From Kosakonia sp. SMBL-WEM22 (GTDB taxonomy: Bacteria; Pseudomonadota; Gammaproteobacteria; Enterobacterales; Enterobacteriaceae), in NCBI RefSeq assembly GCF_014490785.1, contig NZ_CP051488.1, positions 1,364,001-1,428,000 on the forward strand: a DNA stretch of 64,000 nt. Direction: 5' to 3'. Position 1 is the first letter of the stretch; every line of letters begins with the position of its first letter. The position numbers were made by a program, and so were the translations under genes. Of this stretch, positions 34,170 through 43,282 are shown piece after piece. Below the pieces are notes generated by a model. That model did no database searches and was not told the origin of the DNA. It saw only the letters and a program-made list of their open reading frames with translations.

Positions 34170-34924
34170 TGGCGCGCCTCGATTTCAGCGGACGCAGCGT
34201 CTGGGTGAGCGGGGCAGGGAAGGGGATCGGCTATGCCACTGCGCTCGCCTTCGTTGAGGCGGGCGCACAGGTGACCGGCTTCGATCTCGCCTTTAACGGC
34301 GAGGCTTACCCGTTTGCCTGCGAGACGCTGGATATCGCCGACGCCGCGCAGGTCGCCGCCGTCTGCGAACGGCTGCTTTCGAACAACGCGCCGCTGGATG
34401 TGCTGGTCAATGCTGCGGGTGTTTTGCATATGGGCGCAACGGATGCGCTCTCTGACCAGGCGTGGCAGCAGACGTTCACTGTTAACGTCGGCGGTGCCTT
34501 TAACCTCTTTCGCCAGACGATGGCGCACTTCCGCCGCCAGCAGCGTGGCGCGATTGTCACCGTCTGCTCTGACGCCGCGCACACGCCACGCATCGGCATG
34601 AGCGCCTATGGCGCGTCGAAAGCGGCGCTGAAAAGCCTGGCTTTGACCGTGGGGCTTGAGCTGGCCGCCAGCCATGTGCGCTGCAATATCGTTTCTCCGG
34701 GGTCGACCGATACCGATATGCAGCGCACGCTGTGGGTGAGCAACGATGCGGAGCAACAGCGCATTCGCGGCTTTGGCGAGCAGTTTAAGCTCGGTATTCC
34801 GCTGGGGAAAATCGCCCGTCCACAGGAAGTGGCGAATACCATTTTGTTCCTCGCTTCCGATCTCGCCAGCCACATCACGCTACAGGATATTGTGGTGGAT
34901 GGCGGTTCGACGCTGGGGGCGTGA
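34169..34924 (+). CDS. entA: 2,3-dihydro-2,3-dihydroxybenzoate dehydrogenase
   Basis: NAD-dependent SDR enzyme that forms 2,3-dihydroxybenzoate. The 251-residue protein has the glycine motif GAGKGIGYATA at about residue 14, NAAG, catalytic YGASKAALK, and VSPGSTDTDMQRTLW. ATG 34169 overlaps the entB stop by one base (TGATG), and this start gives the family N-terminus (MARLDFSGRSVWVSGAG). It is followed by entH with the same kind of overlap. Confidence 0.96.
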   Translation: MARLDFSGRSVWVSGAGKGIGYATALAFVEAGAQVTGFDLAFNGEAYPFACETLDIADAAQVAAVCERLLSNNAPLDVLVNAAGVLHMGATDALSDQAWQQTFTVNVGGAFNLFRQTMAHFRRQQRGAIVTVCSDAAHTPRIGMSAYGASKAALKSLALTVGLELAASHVRCNIVSPGSTDTDMQRTLWVSNDAEQQRIRGFGEQFKLGIPLGKIARPQEVANTILFLASDLASHITLQDIVVDGGSTLGA

Positions 34925-35337
34925 TGATCTGGAAACGTCACTTAACGCTGGAGGCGCTGAACGCCACCAGCGATAACACCCTGATTGAACATCTGGCGAT
35001 TACTTACACCCGCATTGGGGATGATTTTCTCGAAGCGGAGATGCCGGTCGATAGCCGCACGCACCAGCCGTTTGGCCTGCTGCACGGCGGCGCGTCGGCG
35101 GCACTGGCGGAAACCCTCGGTTCGATGGCCGGTTTTATGATGACCCGCGACGGGCAGTGCGTGGTTGGCACCGAACTGAACGCCACCCATCACCGCGCGG
35201 TGGCGCATGGCAAAGTGCGCGGCGTTTGCCAGCCGCTGCACCTTGGCCGCCAGAATCAGAGTTGGGAGATTGTGGTATTTGATGAGCAGGGGCGGCGCTG
35301 CGCAACCTGCCGCCTCAGCACCGCAGTACTTGGCTAA
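34924..35337 (+). CDS. entH: Enterobactin proofreading thioesterase
   Basis: Hotdog-fold thioesterase that clears wrongly loaded EntB carrier. The 137-residue protein includes HQPFGLLHGGASAALAETLG and HHRAVAHGKVRGVCQPLHLG. ATG 34924 overlaps the entA stop by one base and gives the E. coli N-terminus (MIWKRHLTLE); a GTG one codon earlier is possible. Last gene of the ent operon. Confidence 0.95.
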   Translation: MIWKRHLTLEALNATSDNTLIEHLAITYTRIGDDFLEAEMPVDSRTHQPFGLLHGGASAALAETLGSMAGFMMTRDGQCVVGTELNATHHRAVAHGKVRGVCQPLHLGRQNQSWEIVVFDEQGRRCATCRLSTAVLG

Positions 35338-35343
35338 CCCTTC

Positions 35344-35370
35344 GCCCTCCGGCTCAGGAGGGCATTCTTG
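35344..35370 (+). terminator. Probable terminator after entH
   Basis: GCCCTCC (35344-35350) pairs with GGAGGGC (35357-35363) around GGCTCA, followed by ATTCTTG; the T tract is weak. Confidence 0.5.
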
Positions 35371-35502
35371 CGATCCCGTTAACACAATCAGCCAAATGCC
35401 GTGCGGCAGGCCCTCTTTCCTGTGTTTCAAAGTTGTTAAGTTCTTTGAGTTGATATAGAAACAAAATGTAACATCCCTCTGTCTCTCAAACGGATAACCG
35501 CT

Positions 35503-37608
35503 ATGAACAACCCAGGGAAATACCTTGTTTGGGGCGCGCTCTCGCTTGTTGGCGCGTTTGCCCTCGGCTACATCGCTCTGCATCGCGGCGAACCGATCAA
35601 CGCACTCTGGATCGTGGTCGCAGCCGTCTGTATTTACCTCATTGCTTACCGTTTTTATGGTCTCTATATCGCCAAAAATGTGCTGCAGGTTGACCCGACG
35701 CGCATGACGCCTGCGGTGCGCTACAACGACGGCCTCGACTATGTACCGACTGACAAAAAAGTGCTGTTCGGTCACCATTTTGCAGCGATTGCAGGCGCAG
35801 GGCCGCTGGTCGGCCCGGTGCTGGCGGCGCAGATGGGGTATCTGCCCGGCATGATCTGGATCCTCGCAGGCGTAGTGTTAGCCGGTGCGGTGCAGGATTT
35901 CATGGTGCTCTTTATCTCCACCCGCCGCGACGGGCGCTCCCTTGGCGAGATGGTGAAGGCAGAGATGGGGCCGACCGTCGGCGTGATCGCGCTGGTAGCG
36001 ACCTTTATGATCATGGTGATTATCCTTGCGGTGCTGGCGATGATTGTCGTCAAAGCCCTGACCCACAGCCCATGGGGCACCTATACCGTGGCGTTCACCA
36101 TTCCGCTGGCGGTATTTATGGGCATCTATATTCGCTACCTGCGCCCGGGGCGCATTGGCGAAGTGTCGGTGATTGGCCTGGTGCTGCTGGTGTTTGCCAT
36201 CATCTCCGGCGGCTGGGTCGCCGAAAGCCCGACCTGGGCACCGTGGTTTGATTTTACCGGCGTGCAGCTCACCTGGATGCTGGTCGGTTACGGTTTTGTC
36301 GCCTCGGTGCTGCCGGTGTGGCTGCTGCTGGCCCCGCGCGACTACCTCTCCACCTTTCTGAAAATCGGCACCATTATTGGCCTGGCGATTGGCATTCTGA
36401 TTATGCGCCCGACGCTGACGATGCCCGCGTTAACCAAATTTGTTGATGGCACCGGCCCGGTGTGGACTGGCAATCTCTTCCCGTTCCTCTTTATCACCAT
36501 CGCCTGCGGCGCGGTCTCCGGTTTCCACGCGCTCATCTCCTCCGGCACCACGCCGAAGATGCTCGCCAGCGAAGGGCAGGCCTGCTTTATCGGCTACGGC
36601 GGCATGTTGATGGAGTCCTTTGTGGCGATCATGGCGCTGGTCTCGGCCTGCATTATCGATCCGGGCGTTTACTTTGCGATGAACAGCCCGATGGCGGTGC
36701 TGGCCCCGGCGGGTACTACCGATGTGGTGGCCTCTGCGGCACAGGTGGTGAGCAACTGGGGCTTTACCATTACGCCGGATGCGCTGCGGCAGATTGCTGA
36801 TGAAGTGGGCGAGCAGTCGATCATCTCGCGGGCGGGCGGGGCACCGACGCTGGCGGTTGGCATGGCCTATATTCTGCACGGCGCGCTCGGCGGTCTGATG
36901 GATGTCTCCTTCTGGTATCACTTTGCGATTCTGTTTGAGGCGCTGTTTATTCTGACGGCGGTGGATGCCGGAACCCGCGCGGCGCGATTTATGTTGCAGG
37001 ATCTGCTGGGGGTCATCTCACCCTCATTGAAACGCACCGAATCGCTGCCCGCCAACCTGCTTGCTACCGCACTCTGCGTGCTGGCGTGGGGCTACTTCCT
37101 GCACCAGGGGGTAGTCGATCCGCTGGGCGGAATTAATACGCTGTGGCCGCTGTTTGGTATCGCTAACCAGATGCTGGCAGGTATGGCGCTAATGCTCTGC
37201 GCGGTGGTGCTGTTTAAGATGAAGCGCCAGCGCTATGCGTGGGTGGCGTTAGTGCCGACGGCCTGGCTGCTGGTCTGTACGCTGACCGCCGGCTGGCAGA
37301 AAACCTTCAGTCCGGACAACAAAGTGAGGTTTCTGGCGATTGCTAACAAGTTCCAGGCGATGATCGACAGCGGCAACATTCCGGCGCAGTATACTCAGTC
37401 ACAGCTGGCGCAGCTGGTGTTTAACAACCGCCTCGATGCCGGGTTAACGCTCTTCTTTATGGTCGTGGTGGTGGTTCTCGCCTTCTACTCGCTGAGGACC
37501 GCGCTGGCGGCGCTGAAAGCGGATCATCCGACGGCGCAAGAGACGCCGTATGAAGCGATGCCGGAGAACGTTGATCAGGTTGTGGCGCGCGCTAAAAACG
37601 CGCATTAA
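35503..37608 (+). CDS. cstA: Carbon starvation protein A, peptide/pyruvate transporter
   Basis: Inner-membrane transporter of the CstA family with about 16-18 spans, 701 residues as in E. coli. It is induced by carbon starvation and linked to peptide and pyruvate uptake. Markers: GHHFAAIAGAGPLVGPVLAA, GFHALISSGTTPKMLASEGQ, MLMESFVAIMAL, WPLFGIANQMLAGMAL. Its partner ybdD follows 14 bases after the stop. The leader around 35446-35478 is AT-rich with a weak CRP-like word, and CRP control would be expected from E. coli. Confidence 0.96.
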   Translation: MNNPGKYLVWGALSLVGAFALGYIALHRGEPINALWIVVAAVCIYLIAYRFYGLYIAKNVLQVDPTRMTPAVRYNDGLDYVPTDKKVLFGHHFAAIAGAGPLVGPVLAAQMGYLPGMIWILAGVVLAGAVQDFMVLFISTRRDGRSLGEMVKAEMGPTVGVIALVATFMIMVIILAVLAMIVVKALTHSPWGTYTVAFTIPLAVFMGIYIRYLRPGRIGEVSVIGLVLLVFAIISGGWVAESPTWAPWFDFTGVQLTWMLVGYGFVASVLPVWLLLAPRDYLSTFLKIGTIIGLAIGILIMRPTLTMPALTKFVDGTGPVWTGNLFPFLFITIACGAVSGFHALISSGTTPKMLASEGQACFIGYGGMLMESFVAIMALVSACIIDPGVYFAMNSPMAVLAPAGTTDVVASAAQVVSNWGFTITPDALRQIADEVGEQSIISRAGGAPTLAVGMAYILHGALGGLMDVSFWYHFAILFEALFILTAVDAGTRAARFMLQDLLGVISPSLKRTESLPANLLATALCVLAWGYFLHQGVVDPLGGINTLWPLFGIANQMLAGMALMLCAVVLFKMKRQRYAWVALVPTAWLLVCTLTAGWQKTFSPDNKVRFLAIANKFQAMIDSGNIPAQYTQSQLAQLVFNNRLDAGLTLFFMVVVVVLAFYSLRTALAALKADHPTAQETPYEAMPENVDQVVARAKNAH

Positions 37609-37622
37609 GCGAAGGAGCAGAT

Positions 37623-37820
37623 ATGTTCGATACGCTCTCAAAAGCGGGCAAATACTTAGGCCAGGCGGCAAAGATGATGATTGGCGTGCCGGATTATGAC
37701 AACTACGTTGAGCATATGCGCGTCACGCACCCGGATCAGACGCCGATGACCTACGAGGAGTTTTTCCGCGAGCGGCAGGATGCGCGCTACGGTGGCAAAG
37801 GCGGCGCTCGCTGCTGTTAA
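37623..37820 (+). CDS. ybdD: YbdD/YjiX family small protein
   Basis: A 65-residue protein found with CstA-type transporters. Characteristic text: AAKMMIGVPDYDNYVEHM, TPMTYEEFFRERQDARYGG, and the Cys pair at the very end (GARCC). AAGGAG precedes the ATG. Forms an operon with cstA, closed by a good terminator. Confidence 0.94.
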   Translation: MFDTLSKAGKYLGQAAKMMIGVPDYDNYVEHMRVTHPDQTPMTYEEFFRERQDARYGGKGGARCC

Positions 37821-37825
37821 CGACA

Positions 37826-37852
37826 AAAGGCGGCAAAATATGCCGCCTTTTT
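37826..37852 (+). terminator. Terminator after cstA-ybdD
   Basis: AAAGGCGGCA (37826-37835) pairs with TGCCGCCTTT (37841-37850) around AAATA, then TTC. The stem is symmetrical, so it may also serve the convergent SDR remnant. Confidence 0.85.
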
Positions 37853-37863
37853 CTTGCCTGCCG

Positions 37864-38100
37864 TCAGGCGTTGGTCCCGCCATCCACCACAATATCCGCG
37901 CCGGTAATGTGCTTCGCCGCCGGGCTGGCAAGAAACGCTACCGCTTCGGCAATATCCTGCGGCTCGCCGTAATGGCCTAACGCCGTAAAACTATGCTGCT
38001 CATCCGCCTGCGCGCCATCCGCCGGGTTCATATCGCTGTCCGTCGAGCCGGGTTTCACCATCTTCACCGTAATACCGCGTGACCCCAGATCCCGCGCCAC
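37864..38100 (-). pseudogene. SDR oxidoreductase, C-terminal fragment truncated at a repeat
   Basis: About 78 codons read as the end of a short-chain dehydrogenase: ARDLGSRGITVKMVKPGSTD, then YGEPQDIAEAVAFLASPAAK, ITGADIVVDGGT. In the family these follow the catalytic YxxxK; the NAD-binding GxxxGxG half and the catalytic motif, about 170 residues, are missing. The homology begins exactly at 38100, where the REP-bearing repeat starts, so insertion or a deletion next to the repeat broke the gene. The GTG at 38100 is a chance start with no ribosome site. Not expected to be functional. Confidence 0.85.
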
Positions 38101-38392
38101 CGATTGCCGGATGGCGGCTTCGCCTTATCCGGCCTACAAAAACGCAGTTCCAGCGATACCGTCTTTGCTTTTATTTGCGGTCTCTCAGCGGCGGTGTTGA
38201 CCCCAGCGCCTGGTGAACGGGATCATTCCACCAAAGCCACATGCAAACCCCATTGCCGGATGGCGCGTGCCGCTTATCCGGCCTACGCCGTTTCAGCGGT
38301 TTCGTTACCGTAGGCCGGATAAGGCGTAGCCGCCATCCGGCAGTGGTGTGGCGGAGATAATGCCGGATGGTGCGTACCGCTTATCCGGCCTG
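38098..38392. repeat. REP-flanked repeat, short copy, plus extra REP units
   Basis: The segment 38098-38345 aligns by eye with both ends of the 24309-24775 repeat. The opening CACCGATTGCCGGATGGCGG is shared, then TTTTAT-TGCGGT, CCCCAGCGCCTGGTGAACGG, ATCATTCCAC, CACATG, and CATTGCCGGATGGCGCGT. About 250 internal bases, including two of the three hairpins, are absent here. Two further REPs lie at 38310-38392. The left boundary abuts the broken SDR gene. Confidence 0.8.
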
Positions 38393-38414
38393 GGTGATTG
38401 CTGCGGTTTGCAAT

Positions 38415-39503
38415 TTACCGCGCAAACGACTCCACCTTCTCAAACGCCGCATAAAGTTTGCCGGCGGTGACAGCCACTGGCAGAGCGTGGATCGACTCCA
38501 CCGGGCGCAGGGTATGGGCAATAACTTTATCCAGTTCGACGCGGTTATGAATATCCACCTCCAGCTCCGCAAGCGTGGTCGGCAGGTTAAAACGCTGATA
38601 GGCAGAAATTAGCTGCGCCAGCACCTCATCCTGGCCGAGCAGGGCACTCTGCACCAGAATGCCGTAGGCCACTTTCGTGCCGTGCAGGAACTTCTCCGTT
38701 TGCGGCAGCACCGTCAGCCCGTTATGTACCGCATGCGCCGCCGCCACGCGGGTATAGCGCTCGCCAAGCCCACCGACCATGCCGCCACCGGCGATAATCG
38801 CATCCACCACATCGCGAAACGCCTGTGTCACTTCCCCACGCTGCTTATCGGCCAGCGCCGCTTCGCTGCTCTCCAGCAATACATCGCGGATCGCCAGCGC
38901 GTTGTTAATGCCAAGGCGTACCGTTAGCGGCAGGTTTTCAGGCTGCGGCGCGAGCACGACCGCTTCATACCACTTCGCCAGCGTATCGCCGATGCCCGCC
39001 AGCAGGTACTCCGCCGGGGCATTAAGGATAATCTGCGGCTCGACCAGCACCAGAAAGTTAGCGTCATCAAAGATCTCAAAATGGAGCGCCTGACCGGCAT
39101 CGTTATACCAGACTGAAAGCGGCGTCCACGCCGCGCAGGTAGCGGCAATGGTCGGGATCGCCACCACCGGCAAGCCGAGACGGCGCGCTACCGCTTTTGC
39201 CGTATCCAGCAGTGCGCCGCCGCCAACGCCAATCACCACGCTACGATCCGCGCCCGCCTGCTGAGCCAGCTCCGCCACATCTCGCTCACTACAGTGGCCT
39301 TTAAACAGCAGATGCGTGGCACCTGGCGCGTTAAACCCTTGTGGCAGAAACGGTTTTGCGGCGGCAAAGGCGCGCTCGCCGTAGATCCACACCGCGCGGG
39401 AAAGCTGCTCAGCGGAGTAAAAATCCTCCAGCCGCGCAAGGCTGTCTGCGTGGGAGTAGTAGTTGGCGGGGCCGGGTACAACGCGGATATCGGTGCTGCT
39501 CAT
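38415..39503 (-). CDS. hcxA: Hydroxycarboxylate dehydrogenase A
   Basis: NAD(P)H-dependent iron/zinc alcohol-dehydrogenase-like enzyme (formerly YbdH) that reduces 2-oxo acids such as 2-oxobutyrate. The 362-residue protein has the nucleotide site VVIGVGGGALLDTAKAVA, TIAATCAAWTPLSVWY, and metal-binding histidines in AAAHAVHNGL and FLHGTKVAYG. Same position as in E. coli, after cstA-ybdD. It is divergent from the ABC importer across a predicted MetJ site, so a link with methionine-derived oxo acids is plausible. Confidence 0.9.
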   Translation of the reverse strand: MSSTDIRVVPGPANYYSHADSLARLEDFYSAEQLSRAVWIYGERAFAAAKPFLPQGFNAPGATHLLFKGHCSERDVAELAQQAGADRSVVIGVGGGALLDTAKAVARRLGLPVVAIPTIAATCAAWTPLSVWYNDAGQALHFEIFDDANFLVLVEPQIILNAPAEYLLAGIGDTLAKWYEAVVLAPQPENLPLTVRLGINNALAIRDVLLESSEAALADKQRGEVTQAFRDVVDAIIAGGGMVGGLGERYTRVAAAHAVHNGLTVLPQTEKFLHGTKVAYGILVQSALLGQDEVLAQLISAYQRFNLPTTLAELEVDIHNRVELDKVIAHTLRPVESIHALPVAVTAGKLYAAFEKVESFAR

Positions 39504-39538
39504 ATGAGGTGTCCTTAAAAGTGATCGCTAACCCGATG

Positions 39539-39562
39539 TTATGTCTGGACATCCGGATGGCT
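39539..39562. promoter_or_regulatory. Predicted MetJ operator between hcxA and the ABC importer
   Basis: Three adjacent 8-mers, TTATGTCT, GGACATCC and GGATGGCT, each match five of eight positions of the Met box AGACGTCT. MetJ binds tandem 8-mers. The site lies 36 bases upstream of hcxA and about 60-100 bases upstream of the importer gene. Weaker than the mtnK-mtnA site, but in the same gene neighbourhood. Confidence 0.55.
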
Positions 39563-39665
39563 AATATTATTTCGCTTTAACTTATGCCTTTTCTGTCGTT
39601 GCCAGTCAAGCGAGGCTGTGAAAAATTCGCTAAATCAATCTATTAATCGCAGGTATTCACGCGCT

Positions 39666-41171
39666 ATGGGAAGCAACCTCCTCGAAATGCGTGGCATGCG
39701 CCTCGCCTTTGGCGGCTTCAACGCCCTGTCGAATGTCGACTTCACTTTGCGGGGCGGTTCAGTCCATGCCTTAACCGGTGCAAATGGCGCGGGCAAATCG
39801 ACCCTGATGGCAGTGCTGTGTGGCACTTATGATCATTACGAAGGGGAGATCGCCATTAACCACCAGGTGGTGTCGATCCGCTCCCCGCGCGATGCGAAAC
39901 AGCTCGGCATTCACCTTGTGCAGCAGGAAGTGGACGTTGCGCTGGTGCCGGGACTGAGCATCGCCGAGAACATCATGCTGGATAAGCTGGCAGAGAGCGG
40001 GCACCGCTTTCGCTGGGGCGAGATCCGCCGCCAGGCGCGCGACGCGCTGGCACAGCTCGATGTTGAGTTTAACGTCACCCGCGCTATCGACAGCTGCACG
40101 CTGGCGGAAAAACAGCACATCTTGCTGGCGCGGGCGCTCTCCCATCACTGCCGCTTTTTGATCCTCGACGAGCCAACCGCGCCGCTCGATCAGCAGGAGA
40201 GCGAGCGCCTGTTCGCAGTGGTAAGACGCCTGCAGCAGCAGGGGATTGGCGTGGTGTTTATCTCTCACCGCATTCATGAGGTGAAAGCGATTTGCGACAC
40301 CCTGACGGTGCTGCGCGACGGCAGGCTGGTCGAATCCGGGCCGATGACGACGCTCAGCGGCGAAGAGATTGTCGAGAAGATGCTCGGCCATGAGTTGAGC
40401 GATATCTACCCGCCGGCGCGCCCGCCGCACAGCGACGAACTGCTGCTCAGTATTGATGGCCTGCACGACGAGGGGCTGCTGAAAGATATCTCGCTGCGGC
40501 TGCGTAAAGGCGAAATCCTCGGCATCGCTGGCCTGGCAGGCGCGGGTAAAACCGAGCTGTGCAAAGCCCTGTTTGGCGCGAGCAAAAGTCGTGTTACACG
40601 CGGTGAGCTGAACCATCAGCCGTGGCGTCCGCGCGATCCGGCCGATTCGGTGACGCGCGGCATGGCGCTGGTGCCGGAAGAGCGGCGCAAAGAGGGGATC
40701 TTTATCGATGAGTCGGTCAGCATGAACCTCGCCGTCAGCGCGGATCGCACCTTTTCGCGCTGGGGGATCTTTGCCCATCACCAGGCGTGGCGCTGGGCGC
40801 AAGAGGTGATTGCCCGCGTCGGCGTGCGCGCCAGTGGGCCAGGCCAGACGCTGCGCCGCCTCTCCGGTGGTAATCAGCAGAAGGTAGCGATTGGCAAGTG
40901 GCTGCGCGGCCAGGCGAACGTGGTGATTTTTGACGAGCCGACCAAAGGCGTCGATGTGAAGGCGAAAACCGACCTCTTCCAGCTGATCGACGGGCTGGCA
41001 CGCGAGGGCAAAGGCGTGATTTACGCGTCGGGCGAATTCGCCGAGCTGGTGGGTTTGTGTGACCGGATTTGTGTGCTGTGGGATGGGCGCATTGTGGCAG
41101 AAGTGCAGGGCGAGGATGCCCGCGAAGAGACACTCCTTTACTATTCCACCGGAGGAACGGCCCGTGAGTAA
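39666..41171 (+). CDS. Sugar-type ABC importer ATPase (RbsA/MglA class)
   Basis: Two-domain ATPase of about 501 residues. First ATPase half: Walker A GANGAGKST, Walker B FLILDEPTAPLD, switch VFISHRIHEV; its signature motif is atypical (CTLAEKQHILLARAL in place of LSxGxxQ). Second half: AGLAGAGKTELCKALFG and RRLSGGNQQKVAIGKWLRGQ with VVIFDEPTKGVD. ATG 39666 gives the standard family N-terminus; GTG 39618 would add 16 residues and has a closer GAGG, so the start is uncertain. The three-gene importer is next to mtnKA and behind a MetJ-like site, so methylthioribose or a related pentose is the likely cargo (inference). Confidence 0.88.
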   Translation: MGSNLLEMRGMRLAFGGFNALSNVDFTLRGGSVHALTGANGAGKSTLMAVLCGTYDHYEGEIAINHQVVSIRSPRDAKQLGIHLVQQEVDVALVPGLSIAENIMLDKLAESGHRFRWGEIRRQARDALAQLDVEFNVTRAIDSCTLAEKQHILLARALSHHCRFLILDEPTAPLDQQESERLFAVVRRLQQQGIGVVFISHRIHEVKAICDTLTVLRDGRLVESGPMTTLSGEEIVEKMLGHELSDIYPPARPPHSDELLLSIDGLHDEGLLKDISLRLRKGEILGIAGLAGAGKTELCKALFGASKSRVTRGELNHQPWRPRDPADSVTRGMALVPEERRKEGIFIDESVSMNLAVSADRTFSRWGIFAHHQAWRWAQEVIARVGVRASGPGQTLRRLSGGNQQKVAIGKWLRGQANVVIFDEPTKGVDVKAKTDLFQLIDGLAREGKGVIYASGEFAELVGLCDRICVLWDGRIVAEVQGEDAREETLLYYSTGGTARE

Positions 41172-42159
41172 GGCCCTTTCAGTCAGTGCGGCGGCATCCC
41201 CGCGGCAGCAATTTTTCGATTTCCTTTATAAGTGGGGCATGTTGCTCACCGTGGTGGCGCTGGTGGCTATTTTTGGCATCGCCTCGGACAACTTCCTCGA
41301 TCCCAATAACATCATCAATATCCTGCGTTCGATCGCCATCGTCACGGTGATTGCCGTTGGTGTGTCGATCTCGCTGACCATCGGCGGGTTTGATCTCTCC
41401 GTCGGTTCCACCGCGTCATTGGCCAACGCGCTGGTGATCTCGCTCTTTGTCTGGCACGGCTTCGATACCACCGAAGCGATCCTCGTGACGCTGGCGCTCT
41501 GTACGTTGGTCGGCCTGTTTAACGCCTTTCTGATTGTGGTACTGCGCATTCCCGACATGCTGGCGACGCTCGGCAGCCTGTTTGTTATTCAGGGTGTGGC
41601 GATGACCTACAGCTACGGCGGGTCGATTACTGAAAACATGGTGCTGCCGAGCGGCGATATGGCGGAAGGGACCATTCCGGCGGCGTTTTCGCTGCTCGGG
41701 CAGGTGCCGACCATTGTCATCATTATGCTGGTGGTTACCGTGGTGGCGCAGCTTGGCCTCTCGCTGACCACCCACGGCCGCCGGATGTACGCCATTGGCG
41801 GCAACCCGGAAGCGGCGCGCCTCTCCGGCATTCGTACCACGCGCTACAAAGTGGCGGCGTATGTGATTGCCTCACTGCTGGCGGGGCTTGGCGGGATTTT
41901 GCTCGCCTCGCGCATTGGCTCCTCGCAGGTGAACGCAGGCGGCGGGTATTTGATGGATGCGGTTGCTGCGGCGTGGATCGGCTTCTCGCTGGCGGGATCG
42001 GGGAAACCGAACGCGCTGGGTACGCTGGTCGGGGCGGTGATCCTCGGCGTGCTCTCGAATGGGCTGGTGATGCTGTCGGTGCCCTATTACGCGATGGACA
42101 TTATTAAGGGGCTGGTGCTGGCCGGTGCTCTTGCGTTGACTTACTTCCAGCGTCGTTAA
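41164..42159 (+). CDS. Sugar-type ABC importer permease (RbsC class)
   Basis: Inner-membrane permease of 331 residues with about nine to ten spans. Family motifs: GVSISLTIGGFDLSVGSTAS, GGNPEAARLSGI and LLAGLGGILLASRIGSSQVN. The start is GTG 41164, which has GGAGG nine bases upstream and overlaps the ATPase stop by eight bases; the longer frame reaches into the ATPase gene and is rejected. Confidence 0.92.
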   Translation: MSKALSVSAAASPRQQFFDFLYKWGMLLTVVALVAIFGIASDNFLDPNNIINILRSIAIVTVIAVGVSISLTIGGFDLSVGSTASLANALVISLFVWHGFDTTEAILVTLALCTLVGLFNAFLIVVLRIPDMLATLGSLFVIQGVAMTYSYGGSITENMVLPSGDMAEGTIPAAFSLLGQVPTIVIIMLVVTVVAQLGLSLTTHGRRMYAIGGNPEAARLSGIRTTRYKVAAYVIASLLAGLGGILLASRIGSSQVNAGGGYLMDAVAAAWIGFSLAGSGKPNALGTLVGAVILGVLSNGLVMLSVPYYAMDIIKGLVLAGALALTYFQRR

Positions 42160-42178
42160 CTTTCAGGGGAAAACAGAG

Positions 42179-43243
42179 ATGAAAAAAATAGCACTTTCAC
42201 TGCTGGCGCTGGGATTGCTGAACGCGCTGCCGGGCCACGCCGCAACACCTGCGCCGGTTCCGGAGGCCATCGCCAACCATAACGGCCCGGTGCGCATTGC
42301 GCTGATCCGCAACCTCGGCTCTGATGACAACACCACCCAGTTTGTCGCCGGTGCGTTGCAGCAGGGTAAAAAACTTGGCTTTAAAATCAGCACCTTTTTA
42401 AGCAACGGCGATGATGCCAAATTCCAGGACTTCGTTAACCAGGCGATCAGCCAGAAGTATGACGGCATTATTCTTTCGCAGGGGCGCGATCCCTACTCAA
42501 CGGATCTGATCAAAAAAGCGGTCGCTGCCGGGATCAAAGTGGCGGTGTTTGATACCGCCGTGCAGGGCGAAATTCCGGGCGTTACCGTGACGCAGCAGGA
42601 TGATGCCTCGCTGACCAAACTCTCCTTCGGCGAGCTGGTGAAAGATTTCAACGGCAAAGCCAACATTATCAAACTGTGGGTCGCCGGTTTCCCACCGATG
42701 GAGCGCCGCCAGGCGGCCTATGCCGAGCTGTTGAAAGCGAACCCGGGCATTAAAGAGCTGGAATCGATTGGTGCCGTTTCCTCCGATGTGCAGGGCGATA
42801 CCGCTAACAAGGTGGGCGCAGTGCTGGCGAAATACCCAAAAGGGCAGATTGATGCCATCTGGGGCACCTGGGATGCCTTCAGCCAGGGAGCCTATAAAGC
42901 GCTGAAAGAGAATGGGCGCACCGAGATCAAGCTCTACAGCATTGATGTCTCGAACCAGGATCTGCAACTGATGCGCGAAGCGGGCAGCCCGTGGAAGGTG
43001 AGCGTGGCGGTGGACCCAAAACTGATTGGTGCCACCAATGTGCGCCTGATCGCCAATAAGATTGCCGGTGAACCGACGCCTGCGACCTACGATTTTAAAG
43101 CCGCCGCCATTCCGCAGGCGCTGCTCGCCAGCCAGCCTGGTGCGGTGAATGTGGCAACGCTCGGCAAAATCCTTCCCGGCTGGGGCCAGACGCAGGACTT
43201 TATCGCGCCGTGGTTTGCGACGCTGGAAGCGAAGAATAAATAG
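42179..43243 (+). CDS. Sugar-type ABC importer periplasmic binding protein
   Basis: A 354-residue Peripla_BP_4 (ribose-binding-like) protein with signal peptide MKKIALSLLALGLLNALPGHA. Core pieces: RIALIRNLGSDDNTTQFVAG, FVNQAISQKYDGIILSQGRD, AAGIKVAVFDTAV, and the hinge region IWGTWDAFSQGAYKALKENG. Twenty bases after the permease, with AGGGG before the ATG. It sets ligand specificity; predicted to be a methylthio-sugar because of the MetJ-mtnKA context, not because of recognised binding residues. Confidence 0.9.
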   Translation: MKKIALSLLALGLLNALPGHAATPAPVPEAIANHNGPVRIALIRNLGSDDNTTQFVAGALQQGKKLGFKISTFLSNGDDAKFQDFVNQAISQKYDGIILSQGRDPYSTDLIKKAVAAGIKVAVFDTAVQGEIPGVTVTQQDDASLTKLSFGELVKDFNGKANIIKLWVAGFPPMERRQAAYAELLKANPGIKELESIGAVSSDVQGDTANKVGAVLAKYPKGQIDAIWGTWDAFSQGAYKALKENGRTEIKLYSIDVSNQDLQLMREAGSPWKVSVAVDPKLIGATNVRLIANKIAGEPTPATYDFKAAAIPQALLASQPGAVNVATLGKILPGWGQTQDFIAPWFATLEAKNK

Positions 43244-43282
43244 TTTCAAAACGCGCCGGTTTTGTCGGCCGGTGCGGTATTG

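Noticed and set aside
37864..38100. Treating the 78-codon SDR frame as an intact small gene
   Set aside because: It lacks the nucleotide-binding and catalytic parts, its apparent GTG start abuts the repeat junction, and no ribosome site exists.
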